Shown piece after piece: positions 30,157-40,595 of a stretch of DNA of 64,000 nucleotides. Source of the stretch: an uncultured Kushneria sp. (GTDB taxonomy: Bacteria; Pseudomonadota; Gammaproteobacteria; Pseudomonadales; Halomonadaceae). Below the pieces are notes generated by a model, which searched no databases, was not told the origin of the DNA, and saw nothing but the letters and a program-made list of their open reading frames with translations. Numbering within the stretch: the first letter of the stretch is position 1; each line of letters begins with the position of its first letter. Location: assembly GCF_947497025.1 (NCBI RefSeq), contig NZ_CANMFC010000001.1, positions 186,001 through 250,000 of the forward strand, read 5' to 3'. The translations under genes were made by a program, and so were the position numbers.

Positions 30157-31197
30157 ATGACAAGATATTCAAGTCAAGGTTACACACTCGCCGAGCTCGC
30201 TCAGCGCCTTGGGGCCACTCTTCACGGGGACGGCGCCGTGCGTGTTGACGGGCTGTCGACCCTTCATGATGCCGGCACGACCGACATTGCCTTTCTGGCC
30301 AACCGTGCCTATCTGAAGGATCTGGCGGGTACGAAGGCCGCTGCGGTCATGCTGCACCCGGATATGGTCGATCAGTGCCCCGTGCCGGCGCTGGCCATCG
30401 ACAATCCCTATCTGGGCTATGCGCATCTGTCTCGCTGCTTTGCTCCGATTCTGCCCAGCCAGCAGGGGGGCATTCACCCGACTGCGGTGATCGATGACTC
30501 CGCGCAGCTGGGCAGTGATGTCACCGTAGCCGCTCATGCAGTCATTGGTGCTGGCGTCACTCTGGGGGATCGGGTCACTGTCAGTGCAAACAGCGTGGTC
30601 GGAGAGTACTGCACGGTGGGCGAGGACAGTTTGATCCATCCGGGAGTGACCCTGTATCACGGGGTCATCATCGGTGCCCGGGCCATCATCCACGGTGGTG
30701 CCGTGATCGGTGGTGACGGGTTCGGCTTTGCCCATGATGGCAGCCGCTGGCACAAGATTGAACAGCTTGGCGGCGTGATCCTCGGCGACGATGTGGAAGT
30801 TGGCAGCTGCACCAGCATTGATCGTGGGGCGCTTGATGACACTGTCATCGGTGACAACGTCAAGATCGACTCCCAGGTGCAGATTGCGCACAACGTTCAC
30901 ATTGGTGATCACAGTGCGCTAGCCGGCTGTGTTGGTATTGCCGGTTCTACCCATGTCGGACGCCACTGTCAGTTGGGGGGCGGGGTAGGCCTTGCAGGCC
31001 ATCTGACCCTGTGTGACGGCGTCAACGTGACCGGCATGAGTCTTGTCACAAACTCTATCAATGAGCCCGGTATCTACTCCTCCGGGACTGGCTCGATGCC
31101 CAGCGCGCTGTGGCGCAAGAATGCCGTGCGCTTCAAACAGCTGGACCAGATGGCCAGAAGAATTACCCGTCTTGAACGCCACAACGAGGGTGAATAA
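30157..31197 (+). CDS. lpxD: UDP-3-O-acyl-glucosamine N-acyltransferase
   Basis: LpxD adds the second 3-hydroxyacyl chain in lipid A synthesis. The 346-aa protein (E. coli 341) has the N-terminal uridine-binding domain (YTLAELAQRLGATLHGDG) and a left-handed beta-helix of hexapeptide repeats (about residues 105-300); HGGAVIGGDGFGFAHDG contains the catalytic His region. It lies 22 bases after skp. Confidence 0.96.
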   Translation: MTRYSSQGYTLAELAQRLGATLHGDGAVRVDGLSTLHDAGTTDIAFLANRAYLKDLAGTKAAAVMLHPDMVDQCPVPALAIDNPYLGYAHLSRCFAPILPSQQGGIHPTAVIDDSAQLGSDVTVAAHAVIGAGVTLGDRVTVSANSVVGEYCTVGEDSLIHPGVTLYHGVIIGARAIIHGGAVIGGDGFGFAHDGSRWHKIEQLGGVILGDDVEVGSCTSIDRGALDDTVIGDNVKIDSQVQIAHNVHIGDHSALAGCVGIAGSTHVGRHCQLGGGVGLAGHLTLCDGVNVTGMSLVTNSINEPGIYSSGTGSMPSALWRKNAVRFKQLDQMARRITRLERHNEGE

Positions 31198-31284
31198 GCG
31201 CCCTCGGGTTGCTGGTGCAATCGGTTTTCCATTGCTGCTGCGGCAGCAAATATCATAATGGTTGGCCATGCGGCCGCCAGTCAC

Positions 31285-31307
31285 ATGCCTGCCGGCTCGG
31301 CAGGCAT
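31285..31307 (+). other. lpxD-fabZ intercistronic hairpin
   Basis: ATGCCTGCCG (31285-31294) and CGGCAGGCAT (31298-31307) form a perfect 10-bp stem with a GCT loop, followed only by TTTC. It may stabilise or process the operon mRNA; strong termination is unlikely in the middle of this cluster. Confidence 0.5.
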
Positions 31308-31333
31308 TTCGTTATGTCAGAGGTTGTGAGCCC

Positions 31334-31777
31334 ATGGTCATGGATATCAACGAGATCCAGGAATATCTCCCCCATCGTTACCCGTTTTTGCTCGTGGACC
31401 GTGTTAACGCACTGGAACTGGGCGAATGCATTACGGCCTGCAAGAACGTCAGCTACAACGAGCCCTTCTTTCAGGGCCACTTCCCGGGTCATCCCATCAT
31501 GCCGGGTGTTCTGATCATTGAAGCGCTGGCACAGGCGGCCGGAATCCTCGGTTTCAAGACCGTCGACAAGCGCCCCGCCGATGGCTACATCTATTACTAT
31601 GTCGGCAGTGACAATGTTCGCCTCAAGCGTCCGGTCTTTCCTGGCGATCAGCTGACGCTGGAAGCGCGCATGCTCAAGGCACGTCGCGGCATCTGGAAAT
31701 TTTCCTGCCGTGCGCACGTCGAAGGTGAGGTGGTCTGTGAAGCCGACATCATCTGTGCCGAGAGGAAAGTCTCTTGA
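31334..31777 (+). CDS. fabZ: 3-hydroxyacyl-ACP dehydratase FabZ
   Basis: FabZ dehydrates 3-hydroxyacyl-ACP in fatty acid elongation, competing with LpxA and LpxD for the same acyl donor. The 147-aa hot-dog fold protein has [13 protein letters not shown], and the catalytic His and Glu in [20 protein letters not shown]. The start at 31334 ([12 protein letters not shown]) matches family length; a second ATG at 31340 is an alternative. The stop overlaps the TTG start of lpxA. Confidence 0.96.
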   Translation: MVMDINEIQEYLPHRYPFLLVDRVNALELGECITACKNVSYNEPFFQGHFPGHPIMPGVLIIEALAQAAGILGFKTVDKRPADGYIYYYVGSDNVRLKRPVFPGDQLTLEARMLKARRGIWKFSCRAHVEGEVVCEADIICAERKVS

Positions 31778-32544
31778 TACATCCATCTGCCATCATCGAT
31801 CCTGCTGCGCGTCTGGCGGATGATGTCGAGGTTGGCCCGTTCAGCGTGATCGGTGCCGATGTCGAGATTGGCGCCGGAAGCGTTATCGGGCCGCATGTGG
31901 TGGTCAGAGGGCCCACCACGATGGGGCGCAACAATCGCGTCTATCAGTTTGCGACCATCGGTGAAGACTGTCAGGACAAGAAGTATCGGGGGGAAGCCAC
32001 CCGCCTCGAGATTGGTGATAACAATGTCTTCCGCGAAGGCGTCACCGTTCATCGCGGCACGGTCCAGGATCAGGGCGTGACACGCATCGGCAGCGGTGGG
32101 CTTTTCATGGCCTACGCTCATGTGGCTCACGACTGCGTGCTGGGCGACAACGTGATTCTCGCCAATCAGGCCACGCTCGGCGGTCATGTCCATATCGGCG
32201 ATAACGTGATTCTCGGTGGTCTCTCCGCCGTGCATCAGTTTTGCCATGTGGGGACCTATGCCATGTGCGGTGGTGGTTCCATCATCACCAAGGACATCGC
32301 AGCGTTTGTGATGGTGACCGGCAATCCGGCCGCCACGCATGGGCTCAATGCCGAGGGGATCAAGCGTCGTGGCTTTGAAAGCGATGTGATCAGCGAGCTG
32401 CGCCGTGCCTACAAACTGGTATTTCGCAGCCAGCGCACGCTGGCGCAGGCCCTTGAAGAGCTGGATCAGCAGGCAAATCGCAGTGCCTGGCTTGATGTCT
32501 TCATCGCTTCGCTGAGAAGCTCATCGCGTGGCTTGACACGCTGA
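31774..32544 (+). CDS. lpxA: UDP-N-acetylglucosamine acyltransferase
   Basis: LpxA carries out the first acylation of lipid A synthesis. The 256-aa protein starts at a TTG (31774; reads [17 protein letters not shown]), with GAGAGGAAAG upstream and a 4-base overlap with fabZ. The hexapeptide beta-helix is clear, and [20 protein letters not shown] contains the catalytic His. Length is close to E. coli LpxA (262). Confidence 0.96.
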   Translation: MIHPSAIIDPAARLADDVEVGPFSVIGADVEIGAGSVIGPHVVVRGPTTMGRNNRVYQFATIGEDCQDKKYRGEATRLEIGDNNVFREGVTVHRGTVQDQGVTRIGSGGLFMAYAHVAHDCVLGDNVILANQATLGGHVHIGDNVILGGLSAVHQFCHVGTYAMCGGGSIITKDIAAFVMVTGNPAATHGLNAEGIKRRGFESDVISELRRAYKLVFRSQRTLAQALEELDQQANRSAWLDVFIASLRSSSRGLTR

Positions 32545-32575
32545 TGATGCAGGCCGCTGGCCGGAGAGAACCTCG

Positions 32576-33721
32576 ATGCGTGTTTTTCTGGTAGCCGGTG
32601 AGCTCTCGGGAGATATCCTGGGGGCGACCCTGATGCGTGAACTCAAGCGCCAGCATGGTGACGTGAGCTTTCGTGGCATCGGCGGCCCGCGCATGATCGA
32701 AGAGGGGCTCGAGAGCCTCTATCCGCTGGAAACGCTCTCCATCATGGGGCTTGTCGAGGTACTCAGACATCTTCCCCGCCTGGTAGGCGTACGCCGTCAT
32801 CTGCGGCGCGAGGCGCAGGCCTGGCCTGCCGACATCATGATCGGCATCGATGCGCCGGATTTCAATCTGGGACTGGAAGCCCAGCTCAGATCAAACGGCA
32901 TGACCACGGCCCATTACGTCAGCCCGTCGGTCTGGGCCTGGCGTCAGGGACGAGTCAAAAAGATTCGGCGCGCCGTCGACATGATGCTGACGTTTCTGCC
33001 CTTTGAAGCCGAATTCTATGAACGCCACGACGTGCCGGTACAGTTTGTTGGTCATCCGCTGGCCGAAGAACTGCCGCTGGACAACGACCGTCATCAGGCA
33101 AGGCACGCGCTGGGTATGAGCGATAGCCCCCGCGTGCTGGCCGTATTGCCGGGTTCGCGCAGCAGCGAGATCGGCTTCATGACGCCGGTGTTCCTTGAAG
33201 CGATTCGGCTTTTGAGACAGCGCCTGCCCGAGCTCGAGGTCGCCATGCCGGCAGCTTCTCCTGCAAGGCGTGAGGAACTGGTGGCTCATGGCGTTCTTGA
33301 TGAAGGCATCACCCTCGTGGACGGCCGGGCGTGGGAGGTCATGACGGCATCCGATGCGGTGCTTTTGACCTCGGGAACTTCGGCGCTTGAAGCCATGCTC
33401 TGCCATCGCCCCATGGTGGTGGCCTATCGCATGGCGCCCATGACCTGGCAAATAGCCCGTCGTCTGGTCAAAACACACTGGATTTCCCTGCCCAATCTGA
33501 TCGCTCAGGAGACGCTGGTCCCCGAGCTGATTCAGGATGATGCAACAGGCGAGGCCATTGCCTTGGCGCTGGCACCAATGCTTGAAAATGAACTCGAGTC
33601 CCGTGCGCTGAGTGCGCGTTTTGTCGACATGCACCGAACGCTACAGCGCGGTGCCAGTGCGCGGGCCGCCCAGGCCATCCTGGATCTGATGGCCCGGCCA
33701 CGCCGATCCGATCACTTCTGA
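32576..33721 (+). CDS. lpxB: Lipid-A-disaccharide synthase
   Basis: LpxB joins lipid X and UDP-diacylglucosamine into the beta-1,6 disaccharide of lipid A. The 381-aa GT19 protein (E. coli 382) has VAGELSGDILGATLM at the N-terminus, YVSPSVWAWRQGRVKKI in the middle and LTSGTSALEAML near the nucleotide site. GGAGAG is 8 bases upstream of the ATG. Confidence 0.96.
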   Translation: MRVFLVAGELSGDILGATLMRELKRQHGDVSFRGIGGPRMIEEGLESLYPLETLSIMGLVEVLRHLPRLVGVRRHLRREAQAWPADIMIGIDAPDFNLGLEAQLRSNGMTTAHYVSPSVWAWRQGRVKKIRRAVDMMLTFLPFEAEFYERHDVPVQFVGHPLAEELPLDNDRHQARHALGMSDSPRVLAVLPGSRSSEIGFMTPVFLEAIRLLRQRLPELEVAMPAASPARREELVAHGVLDEGITLVDGRAWEVMTASDAVLLTSGTSALEAMLCHRPMVVAYRMAPMTWQIARRLVKTHWISLPNLIAQETLVPELIQDDATGEAIALALAPMLENELESRALSARFVDMHRTLQRGASARAAQAILDLMARPRRSDHF

Positions 33722-33739
33722 ACAACAGCGCAACAAGAC

Positions 33740-34372
33740 ATGAATTTTATCCCTGAAATCATGACGCCGAATGCCGAGCATCCGCCGCTGGTCGTCCCCT
33801 ATCAGGGCTGGCGTCTGGCGGGTGTTGATGAGGTCGGTCGTGGACCCTTGATCGGTACCGTGGTGGCCTGCGCCGTCATTCTTGATCCCGAGCGTCCCAT
33901 CGAGGGGCTGATGGATTCCAAGAAGATGACGCCCAAACGCCGTGAGGTGCTGGATCGCCTGATTCGCGAGCGGGCGCTGGCCGTGTCGCTGGGGGAGGCC
34001 ACTTCCGGTGAGATTGACACCCTCAATATTCATCACGCCACGCATCTGGCCATGCGCCGGGCCATCGATGGGCTATCGATCACGCCTGAATATCTGCTTG
34101 TCGATGGTAACCGCCTGCCCGGCCACCGTCTGCCGGGTCAGGCGGTCGTCAAGGGCGATGGCCGGGTAGCCGCCATTGCCGCGGCCTCGATCGTGGCCAA
34201 GGTGGCACGGGATGCCCAGATGCACGCACTCGATGCGCGCCATCCCGAATATGGTTTTGCTGCCCACAAGGGCTATCCGACCCGCGCCCACTTGGAAGCG
34301 CTGGCACGACTGGGGCCATTGCCCGAACACCGGCGCTCCTTTCGCCCTGTCAGAGCTCTGTTGCCGGACTGA
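33740..34372 (+). CDS. rnhB: Ribonuclease HII
   Basis: RnhB removes RNA (including single ribonucleotides) from DNA hybrids. The 210-aa protein has the catalytic [10 protein letters not shown] (Asp-Glu), [25 protein letters not shown] and [15 protein letters not shown], matching the type 2 RNase H active site. The lpxB-rnhB-dnaE order is typical of gammaproteobacteria. An in-frame later ATG (33761) could be the real start. Confidence 0.95.
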   Translation: MNFIPEIMTPNAEHPPLVVPYQGWRLAGVDEVGRGPLIGTVVACAVILDPERPIEGLMDSKKMTPKRREVLDRLIRERALAVSLGEATSGEIDTLNIHHATHLAMRRAIDGLSITPEYLLVDGNRLPGHRLPGQAVVKGDGRVAAIAAASIVAKVARDAQMHALDARHPEYGFAAHKGYPTRAHLEALARLGPLPEHRRSFRPVRALLPD

Positions 34373-34515
34373 CACCGGCTGTAAAAACATCCCTCTTCTC
34401 GCCGGGTCGCTGGCCCGGCAGCGGTGATCATCGGTACCATGGCATGGCCTCTCCGATGTTCCCCGATCTTCTTCGTTGACTGATGCCATTCGTTGACCAT
34501 AGCGAGCCTGCACCC

Positions 34516-37500
34516 ATGACCACGCCCTTTGTACATTTGCGACTGCACAGTGAATATTCGCTGACTGACGGGCTGATTCGACTCAAGGCGCTGACGCAGA
34601 AGGCCGTCGAGGTCGGTCAGCCGGCGCTGGCCGTCACTGACGAAACGAACCTGTTCGGACTGGTCAAGATTTATAAACAGGCGCAGGGCGCTGGACTCAA
34701 GGCGATCGTGGGCAGTGATGTCTGGCTCTACAACGCTCAGGATCCGGCCCATCCCTATCGCCTGACCCTGCTGGCCATGAATCAGACCGGTTATCTCAAT
34801 CTGACCAAATTGATCTCCCGGGCCTGGCAGCATGGTCAGCAGCAGGGGCGCGCCTATCTCCACAAGGAGTGGATCTTCGAACAAAGTGACGGGCTGATCG
34901 CGCTCTCCGGAGCGCGGGAAGGCGAGATTGGCCGCTATTTGCTGCACGGCCATGCCGAGACGGCCCGTGAGCTGCTCACCGAATGGCAGCGCTTTTTCCC
35001 CGACCGCTTCTATCTGGAGCTGCAGCGTACCTCGCGTGAGAACGATGAAGAGTGCCTGCATTTGAGCGTGCAGCTTGCCATGGAGACCGGAACACCGGTC
35101 GTGGCGACCAACGACGTGCGCTTCTTGTCCCGCGAGGACTACTGGGCGCACGAGACCCGGGTGTCGATTGCCGAGGGCAAGGCGCTGGATGACCCGCGCC
35201 GGGAAACGCGCTACACCGAGGAGCAGTATTTCAAGACACCCGAGGAGATGGCCGAGCTTTTCGTCGACATTCCCGAGGCGCTGGAAAACAGTGTCCATAT
35301 CGCCGCACGCTGCAGTGTCGAGATGCGACTGGGCGAAATTTTTCTGCCGGAGTACCCGGTGCCGGAAGGTCAGACCATGGAGGCGTTTTTCTGCGAGCTC
35401 TCCCATGACGGTCTGACCCGGCGTCTGGACCTGCTTTTTGGCGGCGAGCGTCCCATTTATCCCGGACGTTCGCGCCAAGAGCACGAGCCCGAGTATCGCA
35501 AACGGCTGGATTTCGAGCTCAATATCATCAATCAGATGGGTTTTCCCGGCTACTTCCTGATCGTGATGGACTTCATTCGCTGGGCCAAGCAAAACGATGT
35601 GCCGGTGGGACCGGGGCGTGGCTCCGGCGCTGGCTCGCTGGTGGCCTATGCGCTCGAGATCACCGATCTCGACCCACTGGAATATGACCTGCTATTCGAG
35701 CGATTCCTGAACCCGGAGCGTGTCTCCATGCCCGACTTTGACGTCGATTTCTGCATGGAAAAGCGCGACCGGGTCATTGACTACGTGGCCGACCGCTACG
35801 GGCGCAATGCCGTCTCCCAGATCGTCACCTTCGGCACCATGGCCGCCAAGGCCGTGGTGCGTGACGTGGCACGTGCCCAGGGCAAGCCGTATTCGCTGGG
35901 CGACAAGCTCTCCAAGCTCATCCCCTTTGAAGTCGGCATGACACTGGGCAAGGCGCACGAGCAGGAGAGCGCACTGCGCGAATTTCTGGACGTCGACGAG
36001 GATGCCCAGGAAATCTGGGACATGGCGCGCCGGCTGGAGGGCATTACCCGCGGGACGGGCAAGCACGCCGGGGGCGTCGTGATTGCGCCTACCAGCCTGA
36101 CCGACTTCTCGCCGCTGCTGTGCGATGAGGACGGCAGTGGCCTGATGGTGCAGTACGACAAGAACGACATCGAGGAGGCCGGACTGGTCAAGTTCGACTT
36201 CCTGGGGCTTCGTACGCTGACCATCATCGACTGGGCGCTCGAGATGGTCGATACGGTGCGGGCGCGAGAAGGAAAGGGGGCGCTGGACATTGCCACCATC
36301 CCGCTGGATGACAAGCCGACCTTCGACATGCTGAAAAAGGCCGAGACCACGGCGGTGTTCCAGCTGGAATCGCGCGGCATGAAGGAGCTGATCAAGCGCC
36401 TGCAGCCGGATTCACTGGAGGACATGATCGCCCTGGTGGCGCTTTTTCGCCCGGGCCCGCTGCAGTCGGGCATGGTGGATGACTTCATCAACCGCAAGCA
36501 TGGGCGCGCCGAGCTTGCCTATCCGCATCCGGACTATCAGCATGAATGGCTCAAGAGCGTGCTGGAACCTACCTACGGCATCATCCTCTATCAGGAGCAG
36601 GTGATGCAGATCGCCCAGGTGCTGGCGGGTTACAGCCTGGGTCAGGCCGACATGCTGCGTCGTGCCATGGGCAAGAAAAAGCCCGAGGAGATGGCCAAGC
36701 AGCGCGCCGGCTTTATGGAAGGGTGTGCTGGCAACGGCATCGATGCCGATCTGGCCGGCAATCTCTTTGACCTGGTCGAGAAGTTTGCCGGTTACGGCTT
36801 TAACAAGTCGCACTCGGCAGCCTACGGTCTGGTCTCCTATCAGACCGCCTGGCTCAAGGCGCACTATCCGGGGCCCTTCATGGCGGCGGTGCTCTCGACC
36901 GAAATGGACAACCTGGACAAGGTGGTGCCGTTGATCGAGGAGTGCCGGCGCATGGGGCTGACCGTGACCCCACCGGACGTCAACATCGGCAGCTACCGCT
37001 TCAGCGTCAACGAGCAGGGGCAGGTGGTCTACGGACTGGGCGCCATTCGCGGCGTGGGTGAAGGCCCGATCGGCGCTATTGTCGAAGCGCGTGAGGCGGG
37101 TGGGCCGTTTCGTGATCTCTTTGATTTCTGCCGCCGCATAGATGGCAAACGCATGAACAAGCGCACGCTGGAGGCGCTGATCCGCTCGGGGGCACTGGAT
37201 CATCTGGGTCCCTCGCGCGCGGTGCTGTTTTCGGCGCTGGAAGATGCCCTGCGGGCGGCGTCGCAGAGCCAGAACAATGCCAGCATCGGCATGGTGGACA
37301 TGTTTGGTGAGGCGTTTGTCTGTGAGGATGAAGAGACGCTGGATGTCTACAGCGATCATCGCGGCGTGCGCCACTGGAGTGACCGTGACCGGCTGGCCGG
37401 CGAGAAGGATACGCTGGGGCTTTACCTGACCGGTCATCCCATCGATGAATATGAAAACGAACTCAAGCGCTTTGTCTCGACCCGCATTGTCGATTTAAAG

Positions 37501-38025
37501 CCCTCGCGAGAGCCTCAGCGTGTGGCCGGCCTGATCGTGGCCATGCGCACCATGAAGTCAAAGCGGGGCGATACCATCGCCTTTGTGACCCTGGATGACC
37601 GTACCAGCCGTATCGAGGCGTCCCTGTTTGGCGAGCTCTATGATCAGGTGCGCCAGCATCTGGCGGCCGACCGGGTCGTGATTCTGGAAGGCGAGGTCAG
37701 CCTGGATGACTATTCCGGCGGGCTGCGCCTGCGGGCAAAGGAGGTCACGCCCATGGTCGAGGCCCGCGCCCGCTTTGGTGAGGCGATTGAAATCAGTATC
37801 GATGCCGAGCGCATCAATGGACGCTTCAGCCGCACGCTGATGGATCGGTTGACGCCACATCTGGACCAGGAAGGGCTGCCCATTCGGCTTCAATATCGCA
37901 ACAGCCACGCCGGTGGCTGTCTCGAGTTTGATCCGCAGTGGCGGGTCTCGCCCTGTGACGAGCTGATCACCGGGTTGCAGGAGGGCGTGGAAGGCCATCC
38001 AGAGGTCAGACTCTGCTACCGCTGA
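34516..38025 (+). CDS. dnaE: DNA polymerase III alpha subunit
   Basis: DnaE is the replicative polymerase catalytic subunit. The 1169-aa protein (E. coli 1160) has the N-terminal PHP domain (FVHLRLHSEYSLTDG), palm-domain catalytic aspartates in MPDFDVDFCMEKRD, GPGRGSGAGSLVAYAL, GYGFNKSHSAAYGLVSYQTA and a C-terminal OB-fold (about residues 1000-1080). The start at 34516 aligns with family N-termini; an ATG 33 bases upstream is also in frame. Neither has a strong ribosome site. Confidence 0.97.
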   Translation: MTTPFVHLRLHSEYSLTDGLIRLKALTQKAVEVGQPALAVTDETNLFGLVKIYKQAQGAGLKAIVGSDVWLYNAQDPAHPYRLTLLAMNQTGYLNLTKLISRAWQHGQQQGRAYLHKEWIFEQSDGLIALSGAREGEIGRYLLHGHAETARELLTEWQRFFPDRFYLELQRTSRENDEECLHLSVQLAMETGTPVVATNDVRFLSREDYWAHETRVSIAEGKALDDPRRETRYTEEQYFKTPEEMAELFVDIPEALENSVHIAARCSVEMRLGEIFLPEYPVPEGQTMEAFFCELSHDGLTRRLDLLFGGERPIYPGRSRQEHEPEYRKRLDFELNIINQMGFPGYFLIVMDFIRWAKQNDVPVGPGRGSGAGSLVAYALEITDLDPLEYDLLFERFLNPERVSMPDFDVDFCMEKRDRVIDYVADRYGRNAVSQIVTFGTMAAKAVVRDVARAQGKPYSLGDKLSKLIPFEVGMTLGKAHEQESALREFLDVDEDAQEIWDMARRLEGITRGTGKHAGGVVIAPTSLTDFSPLLCDEDGSGLMVQYDKNDIEEAGLVKFDFLGLRTLTIIDWALEMVDTVRAREGKGALDIATIPLDDKPTFDMLKKAETTAVFQLESRGMKELIKRLQPDSLEDMIALVALFRPGPLQSGMVDDFINRKHGRAELAYPHPDYQHEWLKSVLEPTYGIILYQEQVMQIAQVLAGYSLGQADMLRRAMGKKKPEEMAKQRAGFMEGCAGNGIDADLAGNLFDLVEKFAGYGFNKSHSAAYGLVSYQTAWLKAHYPGPFMAAVLSTEMDNLDKVVPLIEECRRMGLTVTPPDVNIGSYRFSVNEQGQVVYGLGAIRGVGEGPIGAIVEAREAGGPFRDLFDFCRRIDGKRMNKRTLEALIRSGALDHLGPSRAVLFSALEDALRAASQSQNNASIGMVDMFGEAFVCEDEETLDVYSDHRGVRHWSDRDRLAGEKDTLGLYLTGHPIDEYENELKRFVSTRIVDLKPSREPQRVAGLIVAMRTMKSKRGDTIAFVTLDDRTSRIEASLFGELYDQVRQHLAADRVVILEGEVSLDDYSGGLRLRAKEVTPMVEARARFGEAIEISIDAERINGRFSRTLMDRLTPHLDQEGLPIRLQYRNSHAGGCLEFDPQWRVSPCDELITGLQEGVEGHPEVRLCYR

Positions 38026-38079
38026 CATCCTGGGCACACCATGAGATGACATCACCGTACAATGGATGTTGTCTCAAGG

Positions 38080-38107
38080 TTGCACCCAACGCCCACAATG
38101 GGATAAT
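38080..38107 (+). promoter_or_regulatory. Candidate accA promoter
   Basis: TTGCAC (38080-38085), a 16-bp spacer and GATAAT (38102-38107) make a good sigma-70-type promoter about 110 bases before accA, in the 187-bp dnaE-accA gap. Confidence 0.5.
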
Positions 38108-38224
38108 GGCCCACCGATTCACCGACGCCGTGCGCTGCCTTTCTGTGCTGCGACGGTCCAGGCCGATACTGTCGTGCATGCCCTGCGCTGCTCGCGTTGA
38201 TGAAAGAGCTCTGTGACGACCCCT

Positions 38225-39178
38225 ATGAATCCGAATTATCTCGAGTTTGAACAGCCGATTGCCGAGCTGCAGGCCAAGATCGAAGAACTGCGGCTGGTGG
38301 GCAACGACAGCAAGATCAACATCAGTGACGAGATTGCCAAGCTTGAGGACAAGAGCCGCAAGCTGACCGAGCAGATCTTTCGCGATCTGACCTCGTGGCA
38401 GGTCTCTCAGCTGTCCCGTCATCCCCAGCGTCCCTATACGCTGGACTATCTTGCTGAAATCTTTACCGAATTCGATGAGCTGCACGGCGATCGCAGCTTT
38501 GCCGATGATGCCGCTCTGGTCGGTGGCGTGGCGCGTCTTGATGATCGCCCGGTCATGGTCATCGGCCATCAGAAGGGCCGCACGGTCAAGGACAAGGTGC
38601 GCCGCAACTTCGGCATGCCGCGTCCGGAAGGCTATCGCAAGGCCTGCCGCCTGATGGAGATGGCCGAGCGCTTTCACATGCCCATTCTGACGTTCATCGA
38701 CACGCCCGGCGCCTATCCGGGCATCGATGCCGAAGAACGCGGTCAGAGTGAGGCGATCGCGCGCAATCTGGCGGTCATGTCCCGCCTGAAAACGCCCATT
38801 ATCTCGACCGTGATCGGCGAAGGCGGTTCCGGTGGGGCACTGGCGATCGGGGTATGTGATTCGCTGTCCATGCTGCAGTTTTCCACCTATTCGGTCATCT
38901 CGCCGGAAGGCTGTGCCTCGATTCTGTGGAAAAGTGCCGATCGCGCCTCGGATGCGGCCCAGGCCATGGGCATCACGGCGACCCGACTCAAGGAGCTGGG
39001 TTTTGTCGATACGCTGATCGAGGAGCCGCTGGGTGGCGCGCATCGTCATATGCCTGAAATGGGCCGTCGCCTCAAGGCTTCCCTGCTGCATCAGCTGGAT
39101 GTGCTCCAGGCCATGGACACCCAGTCGCTGCTGGAGCGTCGCTACGAGCGCCTGATGAGCTACGGTGCCCTCGACTGA
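38225..39178 (+). CDS. accA: Acetyl-CoA carboxylase carboxyltransferase, alpha subunit
   Basis: AccA with AccD transfers the carboxyl group from biotin to acetyl-CoA, the committed step of fatty acid synthesis. The 317-aa product (E. coli 319) starts [22 protein letters not shown] and has GHQKGR and [22 protein letters not shown] plus [17 protein letters not shown] at 38213 in frame has a closer AAAGAG site and would add four residues (MTTP); the ATG is preferred because it matches family N-termini. Confidence 0.95.
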   Translation: MNPNYLEFEQPIAELQAKIEELRLVGNDSKINISDEIAKLEDKSRKLTEQIFRDLTSWQVSQLSRHPQRPYTLDYLAEIFTEFDELHGDRSFADDAALVGGVARLDDRPVMVIGHQKGRTVKDKVRRNFGMPRPEGYRKACRLMEMAERFHMPILTFIDTPGAYPGIDAEERGQSEAIARNLAVMSRLKTPIISTVIGEGGSGGALAIGVCDSLSMLQFSTYSVISPEGCASILWKSADRASDAAQAMGITATRLKELGFVDTLIEEPLGGAHRHMPEMGRRLKASLLHQLDVLQAMDTQSLLERRYERLMSYGALD

Positions 39179-39203
39179 TCGAGACGTCATCAGGATGGGC
39201 TAT

Positions 39204-39234
39204 AAAACGGGAAGGCTCTGGCCTTCCCGTTTTT
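39204..39234 (+). terminator. Intrinsic terminator after accA
   Basis: AAAACGGGAAGGC (39204-39216) pairs perfectly with GCCTTCCCGTTTT (39221-39233) around a TCTG loop, ending in a T-run. The tilS ribosome site (GGGAG) follows within 30 bases, so tilS likely relies on read-through or a promoter in this short gap. Confidence 0.88.
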
Positions 39235-39269
39235 GATGGTGAAAACCTCCGGGCAGGGAGCGTTGGGTC

Positions 39270-40595
39270 ATGAGTTCGTCACTTGAAGCGCGCATTGAGG
39301 CTGCCATGGCGGCGCTGCACTCGAGTGCTGCGACATCCACGCTCTGGGTGGCGCTGTCGGGCGGGCGGGACAGTACCTGCCTTTTGCTGCTGGCGGCCCG
39401 CGCGGTACAGCGCTATCCCGGCGTCACCCTGCGCGCTGTCCATGTCCATCACGGGCTGCAGCCGGCGGCCGATACCTTCCTTGCTACGGCGCAGCATGCC
39501 TGTGACCGGCTGGGGGTGGCGCTCCATATTGAACGGGTAACATTAAAGGCACGTGACGGGCTGGAAGCCGATGCCCGTCGCGCGCGTTACGCCGTGTTCG
39601 AAGCGCTGCTGGCGCCCGGTGATACCCTGTGGATGGCCCATCATCAGGCTGATCAGGCTGAAACGCTGCTGTATCGCCTGATGCGCGGCAGCGGCGTGCG
39701 CGGACTGGCCGGCATGCCGAAGCATCGAGCACTGGGGGCAGGCCGGCTCGAGCGCCCGCTGCTGGCAGCGAGTCGTGAAGACATTGATGCCTGTCTGGCC
39801 GATGAGGCCATTGGCTGGTGCGATGATCCCACCAACGGTGACGACCTTCAGGACCGTAACTATCTGCGCCATCACGTCATGACGCCTCTGGCGGAACGCT
39901 GGCCGGCGGCGGCCGAGCAGATGGCGCGCAGCGCTGACTATCTGCGTGAAGCCGATGAGCTTTTGCAGGCGCTGGCAGAGATGGATCTGGCGGCGCTGGG
40001 CAAGCATCCTCAGTGCCTGCCGCGCGCCGCGCTTTGCGAGCTGAGCCGGCCGAGGCAGCGACTGGTGGTGGATATGGCCCTGCAGCGTCTTGGGCTGGCC
40101 TCACCTCCGCGTGGTCGGCTGGAGGCCTTGCTGGATCAGCTGGCCTGGGCCGGCCCGGACCGTCAGGTGTGCGTTGTCTGGCCCGGTGTCCAGGCACGGC
40201 TCTGGCGCGAAACGCTTTTTCTGCTGTCTGAAAGCGAAACGGATGGCCCTGACGATTCGTCGTGGTCACTCAGGTGGGACGGCATCACGCCGATCAGCAC
40301 CCCGCTGGGCGTTGTCCGGGATCAGATGCAGCCGCTGGCAGGCGAACATGCCGCGCTGATACTGACACCCCGTGCCGGCGGAGAGAAACTCCGGCTGCAC
40401 GGGCAGCGACGCCCGCTTAAAAAGCTGTTGCAGGAGCATGCCGTGCCGCCATGGCAACGTGACCGCATCATGGTCGTGTGGCATGACGAGACGCCGGCCG
40501 GCGTGTTGGGGCCTTTAAGCCTGGCCGCCGATGGCTGGAGACTGACAGGGCACGCTGACCCTGATGGCTCAGGGCGTATTGATCAAAAGCGGTAG
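39270..40595 (+). CDS. tilS: tRNA(Ile)-lysidine synthase
   Basis: TilS converts C34 of the CAU-anticodon tRNA(Ile) to lysidine so that it reads AUA. The 441-aa protein has the ATP-pyrophosphatase loop VALSGGRDSTCLLLLA, HVHHGLQPAAD and AHHQADQAETLLYRLMRGSG in the N-domain, and C-terminal TilS domains (LRLHGQRRPLKKLLQE). AccA-tilS adjacency is conserved in E. coli. Its last 27 bases overlap the 3' end of the convergent ppx. Confidence 0.94.
   Translation: MSSSLEARIEAAMAALHSSAATSTLWVALSGGRDSTCLLLLAARAVQRYPGVTLRAVHVHHGLQPAADTFLATAQHACDRLGVALHIERVTLKARDGLEADARRARYAVFEALLAPGDTLWMAHHQADQAETLLYRLMRGSGVRGLAGMPKHRALGAGRLERPLLAASREDIDACLADEAIGWCDDPTNGDDLQDRNYLRHHVMTPLAERWPAAAEQMARSADYLREADELLQALAEMDLAALGKHPQCLPRAALCELSRPRQRLVVDMALQRLGLASPPRGRLEALLDQLAWAGPDRQVCVVWPGVQARLWRETLFLLSESETDGPDDSSWSLRWDGITPISTPLGVVRDQMQPLAGEHAALILTPRAGGEKLRLHGQRRPLKKLLQEHAVPPWQRDRIMVVWHDETPAGVLGPLSLAADGWRLTGHADPDGSGRIDQKR

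Noticed and set aside
34273-35592. 439-codon minus-strand frame opposite rnhB and dnaE
   Set aside because: Shadow of dnaE, which has all polymerase motifs.
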